38,799 bases of DNA from Chromera velia (Eukaryota > Sar > Chromeraceae). How positions within the stretch are numbered: the stretch's first letter is position 1; each line of letters begins with the position of its first letter. Shown in pieces: positions 29,301-38,799 of this stretch. The notes under the pieces are model-generated. The model was given only the letters and a program-made list of their open reading frames with translations, was not told the origin of the DNA and did no database searches. The translations under genes and the position numbers were made by a program. The stretch spans positions 1-38,799 of the forward strand of contig JAHBMJ010005849.1 in the NCBI GenBank assembly GCA_018398765.1, written 5' to 3'.

Positions 29301-31155
29301 AACAGGCATCATCAAGCACAGGCAAAGGAACAAACACGAGATGAGCGCAGGTTGCAAATCGCTTTTTCGGCTTTCAGAAAAAAACAATCAATGGACGCAA
29401 CGCTCTACCTGCTCCCATGCAATTTGTGTGCCTGTCCACGGCATAGTCCAAACGTGCAGGTACTACACGTGCCAGCAAGCTTTCGTGTCTCTTTCTATCA
29501 TCTTTCTTCTTCTCCCATGCTTCACAGCGTTACACACACTCAGTCAGGAAAGACTCCGACGGCAGACGGTCATCCGTCACCAAGAGAAAAGCATCTCTCT
29601 CTCTCTCTCTCTCTCCCTCCTTCTCCTTCGGCCGCCCACGCACAGGCGCGCACACACGCACACATACACACACACACGCCACGCTGAACTAACTGACTTT
29701 CCCAGGTCCCACACGATTCCGCTGTCGTCCTGGTGGACCGTCAGAACCCGTCGGACGCCGTCGAAAGCGCACGCGTGAATGGGGGGCCTGCCTCATTGCA
29801 TCCACCCATACATACACACATTCATCCGTTTGTCCGTCGGTTCACTCATGAACAAAAGACGATGCAAAGCGATCATACCTGAATGGCATCATTACTGGGT
29901 TTTCGTTGTGTCCTTTCGTGAAAAACTTTTGTCTCGAGGCAAGTGTTAGTGCATTATTCAAGAGACACTAGATCCGTCCATATCTTGCATGTGTGCAGTG
30001 TGGCATCACACACACACACACACATACATACACGCATGAGCTTACAAACACTCACCCACACACTCACGTCCCCGGACACTTACACACATGCACACAAACA
30101 CACACACTTGAACACACATACACTTGCATTAGACAGAGGCGAACGAGCGTGACGGTCACAACCAGACCAGTTGAACAACCAACAGACAGCCATACAGGCA
30201 AGCAGGCAGAAGGAAGGAAGGAAGGAAGGAAGGACGGACCAACCGATGGCACTGAAAGTCTCCAGAAGACGCCCAGTGCAGCCTCCCCCCCTTAGGAGGT
30301 CTGAGCCCCCTGACGCTCCCCCCCTCACCGCCCCTCGAAGATGCGGATCTCCTCCCCTCCCCCATCCCGCCCCCCCCATTCACAACAACATCCATCACCT
30401 TCAGGGTCGACCCTGTGGCTGCGAGAAGAGAACAGAAGAGAAGAGAGAAAAAGGAGGCAGGAAACAGTGGGAGGCAGGCTTCTAATCATATTGTCGGGAG
30501 GGAGAGAAGGGAACTGAAGAATGGAAAACCATTACTATTACTGCCGCCAGCCGACTATATAAACACTTTCTGTTTGCTTTCTTGCCTCCCATTTTCCCTC
30601 TCCCTTCCAGCCTGTTGACACAAAAGGCTTTGTGTGCATCGGAGAAGGACCACGACAGGGAGGGCGTTCTGACGCATCCTCTTAATTATCGTCTGCCTCC
30701 AAACAAAAAAAGGGAAGAGAAGAATCGAACGACGCAAAAAAAAAAAACAACCGGCAGCGACTGACCGATCACATAGCCTCGTTTGCACCAACGGAACAGA
30801 GCTTCGGGTCTGGATGGAATCATCAGAACCGCCTTGTCTGCCTCGTCACTCCCTGCTGGCACCACGTCGATCTTCAGACCAAGCGGACTGCCTAGGTCAT
30901 CTCTGTGAAGACTGGGTGGATTGATTCTCAGAGCCTCCAGCCGAGTGGCAGAGGGAGCACAAACGAGGAGTGCGTCTTCTGGATGGAACACGGGAGGGGG
31001 GCCTGAGGAGATGTGGGCGACCGAAGCGGCCGCGAAGAACTGGTTCTTCAGAGGATCCAGGACTGCCAGGCTGCAAGCAACACAGAAGATACACACAACA
31101 CACGTCGACAAAGACACACACATGCACACAGACACAGACACAGACACACACACAT

Positions 31156-31194
<39 letters not shown>

Positions 31195-33306
31195 TACACA
31201 CAGAAGCACGACTCTGCTTGGACAGACAAAGAGGGAGAGCGACAGAGACGCAAGTACACACATAGAGAGAGAGAGTGCGAGAGAAAAGGAGAGATGGGGT
31301 GCGTGGTGGACGGGCGGACTGAGATGCACGCCCGATCCTTTTCAAGCAGACGCTTCTAATTCGCCCACAGGAATTTCCTTTTTGAGGCAGGGGGAGAGCC
31401 CAAGGCATGGGCGTGAAAGAGCAGAGAAGAAAAAAGACACGAAATACACGTTGAGAGGGTTAAAACAGAATCAAGAAAACAAATGAGGGACTGACTGTGC
31501 ACGATCAGATGCGCAGACGGTCACCCAGATCCCCGACAGTCCCTCCGTCCTCTTCCCTCCCCCCTCCCTCTTCTGTGTCCTCGCGGTAAAATCAAAACGC
31601 CCACCCGCACAGCACTGAACAGACGAGACTGCACAGCGAACGGTGAGTACAGGTAACCAGTCAGCAGCCTCAGTGCTCCTCCCTGTTTCAGTTTCATCGC
31701 ATGCCGTCCCTCTCTTCACCTCTGGCCCCTCTAGGCCTTCTGCAGTGAACTCTCTCGGAACGGCAGAACACACCACACACCCACGCGACCACGGTGGGAC
31801 ACCCCACCTCGGCCTCCCCCCACTTCCCTCCCCTACCTGCACAGGGGCCGGAGTGACAGACAGCCCGAGAGCAACCGACCCCTCGAACCGCATCAACACG
31901 CGACCCCCCTTCCCTCCTACTTTCCCCGCCGTTTCTTCCCATGAGGCACCCACCAGCCCCTGTGTGCCGTTTCCACTTTCAGAAAGATCGACTGAGAAAC
32001 TCATAGGGTTGTCAAAAGAAGAAGAACAAGTCGGAGGTCCTGAGGGTGAATTCAAAGCTCCTCGGAGGAACCCTGAAGCCGTGACGTACAAATGAAAAGC
32101 CTCAGTCGACCCTGACTGAGCGGATGCGTGAGGTTGAGAGCCGATAGGAAGCTTTCTCGTGTTTCTCGACACCCTACAAGCATGCAGAAATCCCTTTGCA
32201 CCCCCCCACATGAAGATGTCTACTCTCTCTTCAATCAACAACCAACGCTCTCCCCCCATTAAGTTTGGATCGTTCTTGTCGATTGCGTCCGGTTTCAGTT
32301 GGGGCCTGTGCAGGACAACAAGAAGAAAGTCAGGAAGTTGGGAGGGAAGGCCTTCCTTCTTCTCATTCTTCACTTGTGCTCTGAAGCCGCTAGAACGCCC
32401 CCCCTCCCCCCCCCGTTCTCCATCTCCTCCTGCTTCAGCAGCAGACGATGAAGAAGAAGAAGAAGATGCTGTACTCCCTTCCATGTGTTCGTTGGCAGCT
32501 GATACAGGCAGCCAGCAAGCCGCAGAAATTTCCCACCCATCTGCATCCCCCGACACCATCGATGAAGCTTTCTCACCCGTCTTAATGGAAGGACGAATAA
32601 GAAGGGAACGCACAGAAATCTCCTCCACAGGTGCCGCCCTGCCCGTCGCGTTCATAGGAACCAACGACAAACCAGAAGACGTCACGTAACACAGGGGAGG
32701 GGGTGGGTGCGTGTAATCAGCCCGAGCGGATTCCAAAACAGAGGTGAGGGCAGGAACATTCACCTGGCTCGGTTCTGGCTCTGATTGTACTGCCTTCCCG
32801 TCCTCTCCACTGAACGCAAGCTGGTGGGAGGAACGGGGGGGGAGGAGCGGTCCCTCTTCTCGAATGATTTCGAGGGGACGAGCCCGCTTGGCACCCTTTC
32901 TGGCCCCGCCCGACTCCACTTCTGCTGCTTTCCCTGTCAACCTAGTGGTCCAACTTCTTCTGAGCTCCCCGCGGGACCAGGAAGAAGAGGGACGGCCGAG
33001 TTCGCAGAGACGGGAAAAGTTCCAGGGAAGACGGACGGTTGGAAAGAGGGAACAATCAAGGCTGAGAGATCCCAGGGGTGTGTGCTGTTTCTGTTTTTGC
33101 ACCCCACTGGCAGACTTTTTTGTTTTCCGTTTGACGAACTTTTCGAAAGCGACGCTCTCCCAGAGGAGACGGAGGTGGACACATCCTTGGCGGACTTCCT
33201 TCGAGACAAGGCAGAACCTCAGGATGGATGGAAAGGGAAGGAACCCAAGAATTCTCTCTAGGCAGACCTCAGGAGCCTCCTTCAAGAACTCAGGAAGCAA
33301 ATGCAT
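27988..33306 (-). CDS. F-box, beta-propeller (WD-like) and ubiquitin-interacting-motif protein, 5 exons, ~1180 aa
   Basis: Inferred exons (minus): 33306-31496, 31070-30766, 30398-30329, 29787-29698, 29251-27988 (3540 nt, 1179 aa). An alternative for the second junction (donor after 30762, acceptor before 30418) also stays in frame and gives 1187 aa. An F-box starts near residue 12 (LERILGFLPFPSILRFCLVS), the SKP1-binding site of SCF ubiquitin ligases. Later exons carry propeller-like strands: IWVTVCASDRAHLAVLD across the first junction, EEIRIFEG, and a good WD repeat HACAFDGVRRVLTVHQDD ending SGIVWDLGK, whose last Lys is completed by the next exon. The last exon has an acidic run, a Gln/Arg-rich helix and a UIM, DLEEAIRLSLAMQ (around 28605-28660), that would bind ubiquitin. 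The C-terminus is Ser/Pro-rich. Inferred role: SCF substrate adaptor with a ubiquitin-binding tail. The joining of all five exons rests on phase and propeller continuity. ATG 33306 has A at -3. Confidence 0.7.
29254..29300 (-). repeat. (CA)n(GA)n microsatellite abutting the last acceptor of the F-box gene
   Basis: On the coding strand it reads (CT)n(GT)n followed immediately by the acceptor TAG at 29252-29254, so the UG run itself forms the end of the intron (29697-29252). Confidence 0.95.
29788..30328 (-). other. Third intron of the F-box gene
   Basis: A 541-bp intron with scattered CACA-type repeats (30009-30125) and a GGAA/AAGG run (about 30208-30233). Donor is GTGAGG on the minus strand, acceptor GGCAG. 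No coding potential was recognised. Confidence 0.55.
31130..31202 (-). repeat. (CA)n microsatellite in the first intron of the F-box gene
   Basis: Mostly pure CA (GT on the coding strand) with a few GACA and GCAC interruptions. It lies 60-130 bp upstream of the acceptor CTTGCAG at 31071 in the 425-bp intron 31495-31071. Confidence 0.95.
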
Positions 33307-33930
33307 CTTCTTAATTGCTGGGAGACTTCGTGTATCAGACTGGAGACGGAGACAGGGTTACTAGGCAACAAAACCTCCCTCTGCTGAAGGATTCTAATCT
33401 CGCAAGAATCCCCAACTCTTGTTGATGATGAATGGACAGCGCTGAAAAGCGTCTTACTGCAGAGAAGTTGAGAAAGAGACCCTGTGGGGTACACAAATGA
33501 AGGAAGAGAAGCAGAGTTATATGGAGACGGCAATCATTCCATAATTCGTCGCGCAGACCTCGATCTGCTTGACGAATAATCGCGCGGCTAATGGCCCCGG
33601 AAAGCGTAACGTGGGGCACTTAAAAAAACCGGAAAGAGAGCTAGGCTGTCATGCATGTATTAATACAGCTAGCTCGCCGTGCGCGCGCGCATGCAGTTCA
33701 GCTGTCGAGACATGTCGAGACGCAGTGACGTGAAGAACGGAATAGAACGGAAGAGACACATGTAGCTTATATTAATATAAACGTTGTTGATGTGTCAATG
33801 CACGTTGAGGGATATCACCAAGCTGGGACAGAGGGCCATATTTGATCTGTTCAAAAGATTCATCTGGGCAAGTCTTGTAGAAAGACAGAGCCTTCGCAAA
33901 GAGACAAACTCGACTGATCGATCAATCACA
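33307..33930. promoter_or_regulatory. Divergent intergenic region between the F-box gene and the small Trp-rich protein gene
   Basis: The 624-bp space separates two outward-facing ATGs. It includes a GCGCGC alternating purine-pyrimidine run (about 33678-33690), a direct repeat of TGTCGAGAC at about 33704-33721, and AT-rich sequence at 33768-33782. Which of these act in transcription is unknown. Confidence 0.45.
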
Positions 33931-34478
33931 ATGGCGACCTCAGTCTCCGATGCCACGACTCCCCTGTACGATGATAAGGCTGTCTCTGTTTTCCCTGACG
34001 AGCTCAAGATCAAGGGATTCTACTTTCCGTTTGGAAACGGGTATACATTGAAGACATCTGACTTGACGAAAATCAAGGTAATTCGATGCATGGCCGTCTA
34101 CTTCCGAAACTTTCGAATCCTACGACTTCGTAGCGTGTATGTTTTGAAATGAATCTTCCGATATCTTTGCTTCATTTTCCTTCATTTTGCTTCACTTTCT
34201 GTTTGCAGATCGGAACTGTTCCATTGTTCGAGAAGAAGAGTTGGGGCATGGGGTTCTCCAATTTCTGGTGGAGCGTGCCCAACGGCTGGTGGAGGGAGTT
34301 CAAGGGTGACCAGATTGAAGTCCAAATGTGGGAGAAAAAGTACAAGACCGGGTACGGATTCACCCCTACAGATCCCAAACTGTTTGCAGAGGCTGTGCGG
34401 GAGCTCCAGAGAAGGGGACTTGCACCGGACCTCGTGCTCTTGGATGACTCCAGAGCCCCCCTCACAGCAGGAAGCTAG
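33931..34478 (+). CDS. Small Trp-rich conserved-looking protein, possible PH-like fold, 2 exons, 138 aa
   Basis: Exons 33931-34077 and 34209-34478 joined in phase 0 (donor GTAATT, acceptor TTTGCAG) give 138 residues. I do not recognise the family by name. The pattern is compact and structured: an N-terminal segment ending KTSDLTKIKIGTVPLFEKK, a Trp/aromatic core (FSNFWWSVPNGWWREFKG), a strand QIEVQMWEKKYKTGYGFT, then PTDPKLFAEAVRELQRRG as a closing helix. Alternating strands followed by a 'TDP..F...' helix resemble short bacterial-type PH domain proteins; this is inference only. There is no signal peptide or membrane segment and no low complexity, unlike its neighbours, which argues for a constrained globular domain. 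ATG 33931 has A at -3. An in-frame extension to 33784 lacks support. Confidence 0.7.
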
Positions 34479-35330
34479 AGGGGGCAGAAGCTAGCCATCA
34501 GAGCGGGTGTCAAATTTCTCCAGCATGACTCGGGGGTTGATTGTCGCAAGACGGGCAGACACGCATGACACATGTGGGTCCGTCTGCTCTTTTATGCTCT
34601 GTCGTATGCCCAGAGCCTGTCGAGTTGTACCAGGGTCATGTGTGGGGTGCATGCGTGAGCCAAGAAACTGAAGTGTCTAGCTGGGGGGGTCGTGCGCTGC
34701 GTCTCCGGCCACAGTGACTGTAAACCTGGATTTTGTTTGGCAACTATATAAGAGTGGTTGATATCAGATCGAAACCGCTTCGTTATGTATTCCTTGTGAT
34801 AAATGATTGTCTTCTGTGTGGTCTGCTTCATGCCCATCCTCTCTTGTATGAGACTGCGTAGGTGGATTTACATGGACCCACAGGCAGGCCTATTCTTTCA
34901 GTGCGTGACTGTGGCAAAGGAAAATGAGAGAATCAGAAAGCGGGCAGTCGGAGAAAATAACAAGAAAGAGGAGGGGTGGGAGGGTTTATATCTTCTGACG
35001 TGAGGTCTATCGGCGTTCTGCTCGTTCATTCTCTTTCATCAGACGCTGCGTTCTCTCGGAGGCGTCGTTCGGGGTGCGCTGCCCACTCATGCACGTGTGT
35101 TGAGCATGCAACTATATTTCATTCGAGTATATTTCGTTGCGATGTGAACAATACAATCCAGGCAAAGGAAATTCATGAGAGCATGACAGTCTCCGCCTAG
35201 CTCGCTGTGCTGCTTAACCAGCTGAGGTGTTCTTGTGTGCCGTATCGTTCGAGGAACAAGGAGAAGACTAGTTTTGTTCGACTCACTTCAGGAATCACTG
35301 GTCATGAAGGGAAGGGGCGTACTCAGTTAC
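34479..35330. other. 3' flank of the small Trp-rich protein gene
   Basis: No gene was recognised. The stretch probably begins with the 3' UTR. No canonical AATAAA could be tied to the gene; ATAAATG at about 34799 is a weak candidate polyadenylation signal. Confidence 0.4.
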
Positions 35331-35331
35331 T

Positions 35332-35359
35332 AGACAGACAGACAGACAGACAGACAGAC
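35332..35359. repeat. (GACA)n microsatellite
   Basis: About seven GACA units. A further GACA/GCAG-rich run follows at about 35470-35530, and a poly-G tract with a single N at 35442 lies between them. Confidence 0.95.
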
Positions 35360-35613
35360 GCACGCACATCCACAGCTTTACACAAGGGGGGTAACTGGGA
35401 GAGAGCTCTGGCGCGCTACGGAGAGAGGGGGAAGGGGGGGGNGGGGGGGGGGAGGGAGAGAGGGAAAGAGACAGACAGACAGACAAACAGGCAGACAGGG
35501 GGAAAAAGAGAAAGACAGTCAGTCAGGCAGACAGAAAGAAGGACGGAAAAGAAAATGACAGAAAGGCAAGAAGGGAGCGAGGCCGAAAGGAAGAAGGAAA
35601 CTGTAACAGAGAA

Positions 35614-35664
<51 letters not shown>

Positions 35665-35700
35665 AAGAAAGAAAGGAAGGAAGGAAGGAAGGAAGGAAGG
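35614..35700. repeat. Compound (TA)n(GA)n(GAAA)n(GGAA)n microsatellite
   Basis: Four simple repeats follow one another without spacer: TA, then GA, then GAAA, then GGAA. The order suggests stepwise expansion from neighbouring units. Confidence 0.95.
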
Positions 35701-35837
35701 GAATAGGAAAAAGGAAAAAAACAGATACACTTTTAGTTGGGTCATTCAAGGAGTATCTTGCTGGAGCATTTGTTCACATGCTTCCCTTATAGACTATTGG
35801 ACTCGATGCCGTTAGGTGCCGTGCGATTGGCCAACGC

Positions 35838-36288
35838 ATGCCGGGGGCGAGTGGGGTGCTTTTTGCCCCCCTAAAGCGGCGCATTTCCGCAAAAAACTCG
35901 TTCTCATAATTGGTAAGGAGTTAGAAGCTGAAACTTTGTGTAAGAAGACGTTGTAACGATAGAAAAAGAACTATGGAACAGATTTTTTATATCATTTCTA
36001 GAAACATAGGCTGCCATACAAATTTTTTGATTTTGCGGTCATTTTTTAACGGTTTTTAACAGTAAGAAAAACGGTATGAAACTCACAAAATTTATATGGC
36101 AGCCTATGTTTCTAGAAATAATATAAAAAATCTGTTTCATAGTTCTTTTTTTATCGTTACAACGTCTTCTTACACAAAGTTTCAGCTTTTAACTCCTTAC
36201 CAATTATGAAAACGAGTTTTTTGCGGAAAAGCGCCGGTCTCCTATGCAGAGAGGGGAGCAAAAAGCACCCCACTCATGCCCCCGGCAT
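35838..36288. mobile_element. Foldback/MITE-like element with ~200-bp inverted arms
   Basis: The left arm (about 35838-36040) and the reverse complement of the right arm (about 36080-36288) are nearly identical over about 200 bases. Both begin ATGCCGGGGGC, continue through GTGGGGTGCTTTTTGC, CGCAAAAAACTCGTT, GCTGAAACTTTGTG and CATAGGCTGCCATA, and converge on a short central spacer. The right arm has about 18 extra bases near 36230-36250. There is no transposase frame. Clear target-site duplications were not found at the edges. This fits a non-autonomous inverted-repeat DNA transposon or foldback element; transcription would give a long hairpin RNA. Confidence 0.8.
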
Positions 36289-36463
36289 ATGAAGAAGAAG
36301 GAAGAAGACCTCAATCAGCAGAAAATGATCATCGGAAGAGAGAAGGAAGGGCAGACGCCACTATAATTCTAAATTTAACAGAGGATGCGAAGAACGTCCT
36401 CAATGAAGTTATTCCTGTATATATCTGTTTGAGGCAGTTACATTTAGATATCATAAGAGTTTT

Positions 36464-36500
36464 TGATTGATTGATTGATTCATTAATTGATTGATTGATT
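36464..36500. repeat. (TGAT)n microsatellite
   Basis: About eight TGAT/TGATTGAT units with one CATTAAT interruption. Confidence 0.9.
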
Positions 36501-36763
36501 AATTTGTTTCGCCCTAGGGCTTTTCTGGCGAGTTCCCACTAGATTTAGGCCGGTATTAAAACGTGATAAAACCCTAGCTCTGACTGACTTCAATCTATAT
36601 ATATAACTGATGTTTATTTATGAATTTTAATTCTTGTGGCATACAACTATATATATGGTGTGATGCGGTGTGGTACGTTATAGTATGACATATGCATATA
36701 TATGTAGTAATATCTAGCGGTTACCTCCCTGAACCTAAGTGCCAGTTGAAAAAATATAATCAT

Positions 36764-36933
36764 GATGATCTCTATCTGTGGCATCGTTTTTCAAGAGACC
36801 GTCTATACCTGCAGCATAGATGGTCAAGACACCGTCCAGATATGTGGCTTTGGCTTTCAAGACACTGTAAATGATCCGTACCTGCGGCGCAGACTTTCAA
36901 GCTTATCCAAAAATGCGGCTTGAACTTTTAAGT
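36764..36933 (+). repeat. Degenerate ~33-bp tandem repeat, about 4-5 units
   Basis: Successive units each end in a TTTTCAAGA, GGTCAAGA, CTTTCAAGA, CTTTCAAGC or CTTTTAAG core preceded by a CTG(T/C)(G/A)GC-like core. The first three units stay in one frame, encoding an 11-residue period ending Ser-Arg, but a stop codon follows at 36871 and no exon context is seen. The tract is therefore annotated as a repeat, not a gene. Confidence 0.6.
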
Positions 36934-37607
36934 AGTAGTTAGCTTCAGGGAGGTCGTAGGCTAATCTAGAATGTTCTCTATTTACTCTTGGTAACTCTCA
37001 GTTATATACTTGGTTGCTCCTCTTTAGACCCAGTTAGCATTAGTCTATATTAGTCAGCATCAGCTCCGATTCAGCTGTGTACAGCTGTGATAGGCATACA
37101 GTAGCAGAATTCAGTAGCATGCAGTGTGTACAAGACTCTAAGTAACTGTAAGTAACTGTTAGTAACTGTAAGCTGTCTAAAGTTGTCTAAGTATCGTCTC
37201 GTCGATGATCGTTGGCGCTGATCTACGCTGCGTTGCCAACGTCCCCGGCATGCCAAGTACAGCAGTCCTGCATGAGCCCAATTATCCGGGGCCCTCCTAG
37301 AAGAGTGGGCCCGACGTGGGCCCCGACACGCACTGATCCCTGTGGTCAGGAGCATGAATGGAGCATGATGGAGCATGTCAGGAGCAGACAGGAAGTTAAT
37401 TACTTGCATGTGTCATCCATTGTCAGTCTCCGAACGTAGGAACTCGCTACATAGTTCGAAAGAAGAAACGTTTCGCACGTTCAGAAGAAGCTTATGAAAA
37501 AGTGGACACCTGAGAGTCTTTGAAAAACGCCGATTTCCTTCCGTTTCTCAGATCGACCTGACTCGAGCCAGACCGAGACTGAAAAAGCAAACGCACAGCG
37601 AGTCGAA

Positions 37608-38799
37608 ATGACCGTCTCTCGAGGATCTGTCCTCGGAAAGCTGACCATCAGCTTGGTGGCCTCCTCTTTCTCTGTGTTATCAGTGCGACAACCGGAAAGT
37701 CTTCCTCGGTTGTCCGGCTTCATCCAGCGCCCCTGTTCCTCCAGGCCCCGGCAAAACAGGAGACGTCTTTTGAATTTCAGAGTGCAAAGGTGCTCAAGTG
37801 AGATGGGGTCTTCTGTTGATCTTCGTGAGTCTGGTCCTCGTCTCAGAGGAGAAGAAGCAGGGTTGGAGCACTTCCAGCAGAATAATTTGGTGATGGGGAC
37901 AGAGGCATCCGAGGGGCTCTCGCGAGTCGATACTATCAGAGGAGGTTCAGTCGTTTCGTCTTTATCTGTACCCTCCTCTCTTCCTGAAGTTCTTCAGAGG
38001 GGAGACCAAAGAGAAAGCCGACTCTGTCAAAGGCCGAAAAGGGAGATTGCAGATCTTCTTGGATCTGTAGTACAAATTTGGTCGGACAATGCGGGTAAGT
38101 AGGCAGGCCTACCGGGAGGAAAAGTCGATGAGCTGTGTCTCTTGTTTGACGTCCTTTCTCCTAGTTTGTTTTATTCCTGATTGGTGTTTCTGCTGTGTCG
38201 CTGCAGCTCCCAACTTTGCGCAACCGTGGCTTCTTCAGCGACAGCAAAGAGTCTGTAGCTCCGGCTTTCTCATCGAAGGAGGAAAAATCCTTACCACAGC
38301 AAGGACGGTCAGTCGGTCTGTCGATCGGTCGGTAATTTTCTCCCATTTCCTCCACTGATAGTGATACTGATACTGATTTAGTGGTCCCCTAGAGGACTGT
38401 CGTCCTCTTGTTTTTTAAAGGTCGCCCCCGCACTGCTTCTCTGCCTGCACATTTTGTCGGTCGTCCCGTTCCCGTCTCCTTCTGGTCCTGTCCTAGCTGG
38501 CTTGTATGGCCGCTCGTGTACTCTTTATGGGGGGGTAAACAAGCCGGCATGCATGCAGGTCGAACACAGCCGGCTGATCACGGTGCGACGTCATGGACAG
38601 GCACGAAGGTTCAAGGCGCGTCTAGAGGTCGCATCTCCCGACTGCGACTTGGCGCTGCTCTCGGTGGAGGACGCAGAGGAGGGGGGCGCCTTCTGGAGAG
38701 AGGCGGAGGGTCTGAAGTTCGGGGGGCTCCCGGCTCTGAGGGAGAGGGTCGTCGCTGCGGTTGGTTGGTTTCTCCCTCTCTGTCCCCCCCCCCCCCCCC
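37608..38799 (+). CDS. Deg/HtrA-type serine protease homologue, 5' part only; catalytic His position appears to be Arg
   Basis: Exons 37608-38094, 38207-38307 and 38559 to about 38759 or beyond, phases 1 and 0; the gene continues past the window. The first exon supplies about 160 residues: a hydrophobic N-terminal stretch that may be a targeting sequence (KLTISLVASSFSVL), then a Ser/Arg-rich region, ending SVVQIWSDNAG. Exons 2-3 match the start of the trypsin-like domain of plant-type Deg proteases: APNFAQPWLLQ, SSGFLIEGGKILTT, VEHSRLITV, then DCDLALLSVE carrying the catalytic Asp, and GLPALRERVVAAV. Where the family has T-N-A-H (His catalytic), this frame reads T-T-A-R just before the exon 2/3 junction. 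The Ser region is outside the window. Either the protein is a pseudoprotease or the model or sequence is wrong at that site. Deg proteins do quality control in organelles; location here is unknown. ATG 37608 has A at -3. Confidence 0.75.
38787..38799. repeat. Poly-C tract at the window end
   Basis: The sequence stops in a C homopolymer of at least 13 bases, as it does around the N positions at 9036 and 25995-26118. Confidence 0.95.

Larger units (their letters stand above)
36289..37607. other. AT-rich and repeat-bearing gene-free stretch before the Deg-like gene
   Basis: No gene was recognised. It includes a TGAT/GATT repeat, the degenerate ~33-bp tandem repeat, short repeats of GTAACTGTAA type near 37140-37170 and AGCAGAATTCAGTAGCATGCAG-like units near 37095-37125. 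Composition becomes balanced from about 37200, where the promoter of the protease homologue is likely to lie. Confidence 0.5.

Noticed and set aside
27988..33306. F-box exon and UIM exon as two separate genes
   Set aside because: The short exon at 29787-29698 encodes a WD repeat whose last codon is completed by the UIM exon, and upstream phases also agree. Two genes remain possible but are less likely.
35332..35560. CRISPR-like array in the GACA/GCAG repeats
   Set aside because: Units are tetranucleotide microsatellites without unique spacers, in a eukaryotic nuclear context.

Overview
This window is nuclear DNA from a microbial eukaryote. Every confident gene is split by GT-AG introns of about 200-660 bp. 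The gene products are eukaryote-specific: actin-related protein 1, a DOT1-type methyltransferase with CW zinc fingers, and an F-box protein. Non-coding DNA is full of GT/CA, CT/GA and GGAA microsatellites. The mixture of intron-dense genes, simple repeats and very long low-complexity exons resembles photosynthetic alveolates such as chromerids. That placement is an inference, and the sequence does not prove a taxon. All exon models were built by eye from reading-frame continuity, splice-site dinucleotides, phase agreement and family motifs. Each of the four multi-exon full-length models closes to an exact multiple of three.

Layout, left to right. (1) 370-6179, plus: ten-exon FAD-dependent aromatic-ring-type monooxygenase, 945 aa. 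(2) 6180-10755: 4.6 kb without a recognisable gene, an AT-rich island followed by simple-sequence-rich DNA. (3) 18453-10756, minus: five-exon gene for a 2102-aa protein joining a DOT1-like methyltransferase domain to two CW zinc fingers and a long charged tail. (4) 19444-26234, plus: seventeen-exon ARP1/centractin, 384 aa, divergent from gene 3; a 124-N assembly gap lies in its last intron. (5) 26235-27987: 3' flank and a second AT-rich island holding a SINE-like segment. (6) 33306-27988, minus: F-box, beta-propeller (WD-like) and ubiquitin-interacting-motif protein, about 1180 aa. (7) 33931-34478, plus: a 138-aa Trp-rich protein of unknown function, divergent from gene 6. (8) 34479-37607: microsatellites, a 451-bp foldback element with ~200-bp inverted arms, and degenerate tandem repeats. 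(9) 37608 to the window end, plus: 5' part of a Deg/HtrA-type serine protease homologue whose catalytic-His position appears to be Arg.

The genes do not form one pathway. ARP1 implies a dynactin/dynein transport system. The methyltransferase-CW protein looks like a chromatin writer and reader in one chain. The F-box-UIM protein looks like a ubiquitin-ligase adaptor that can also bind ubiquitin. The most novel items are the DOT1-CW-CW and F-box-propeller-UIM architectures, the His-less Deg homologue, the unusual C at donor position +3, the UG-repeat tracts close to 3' splice sites, and the foldback element.
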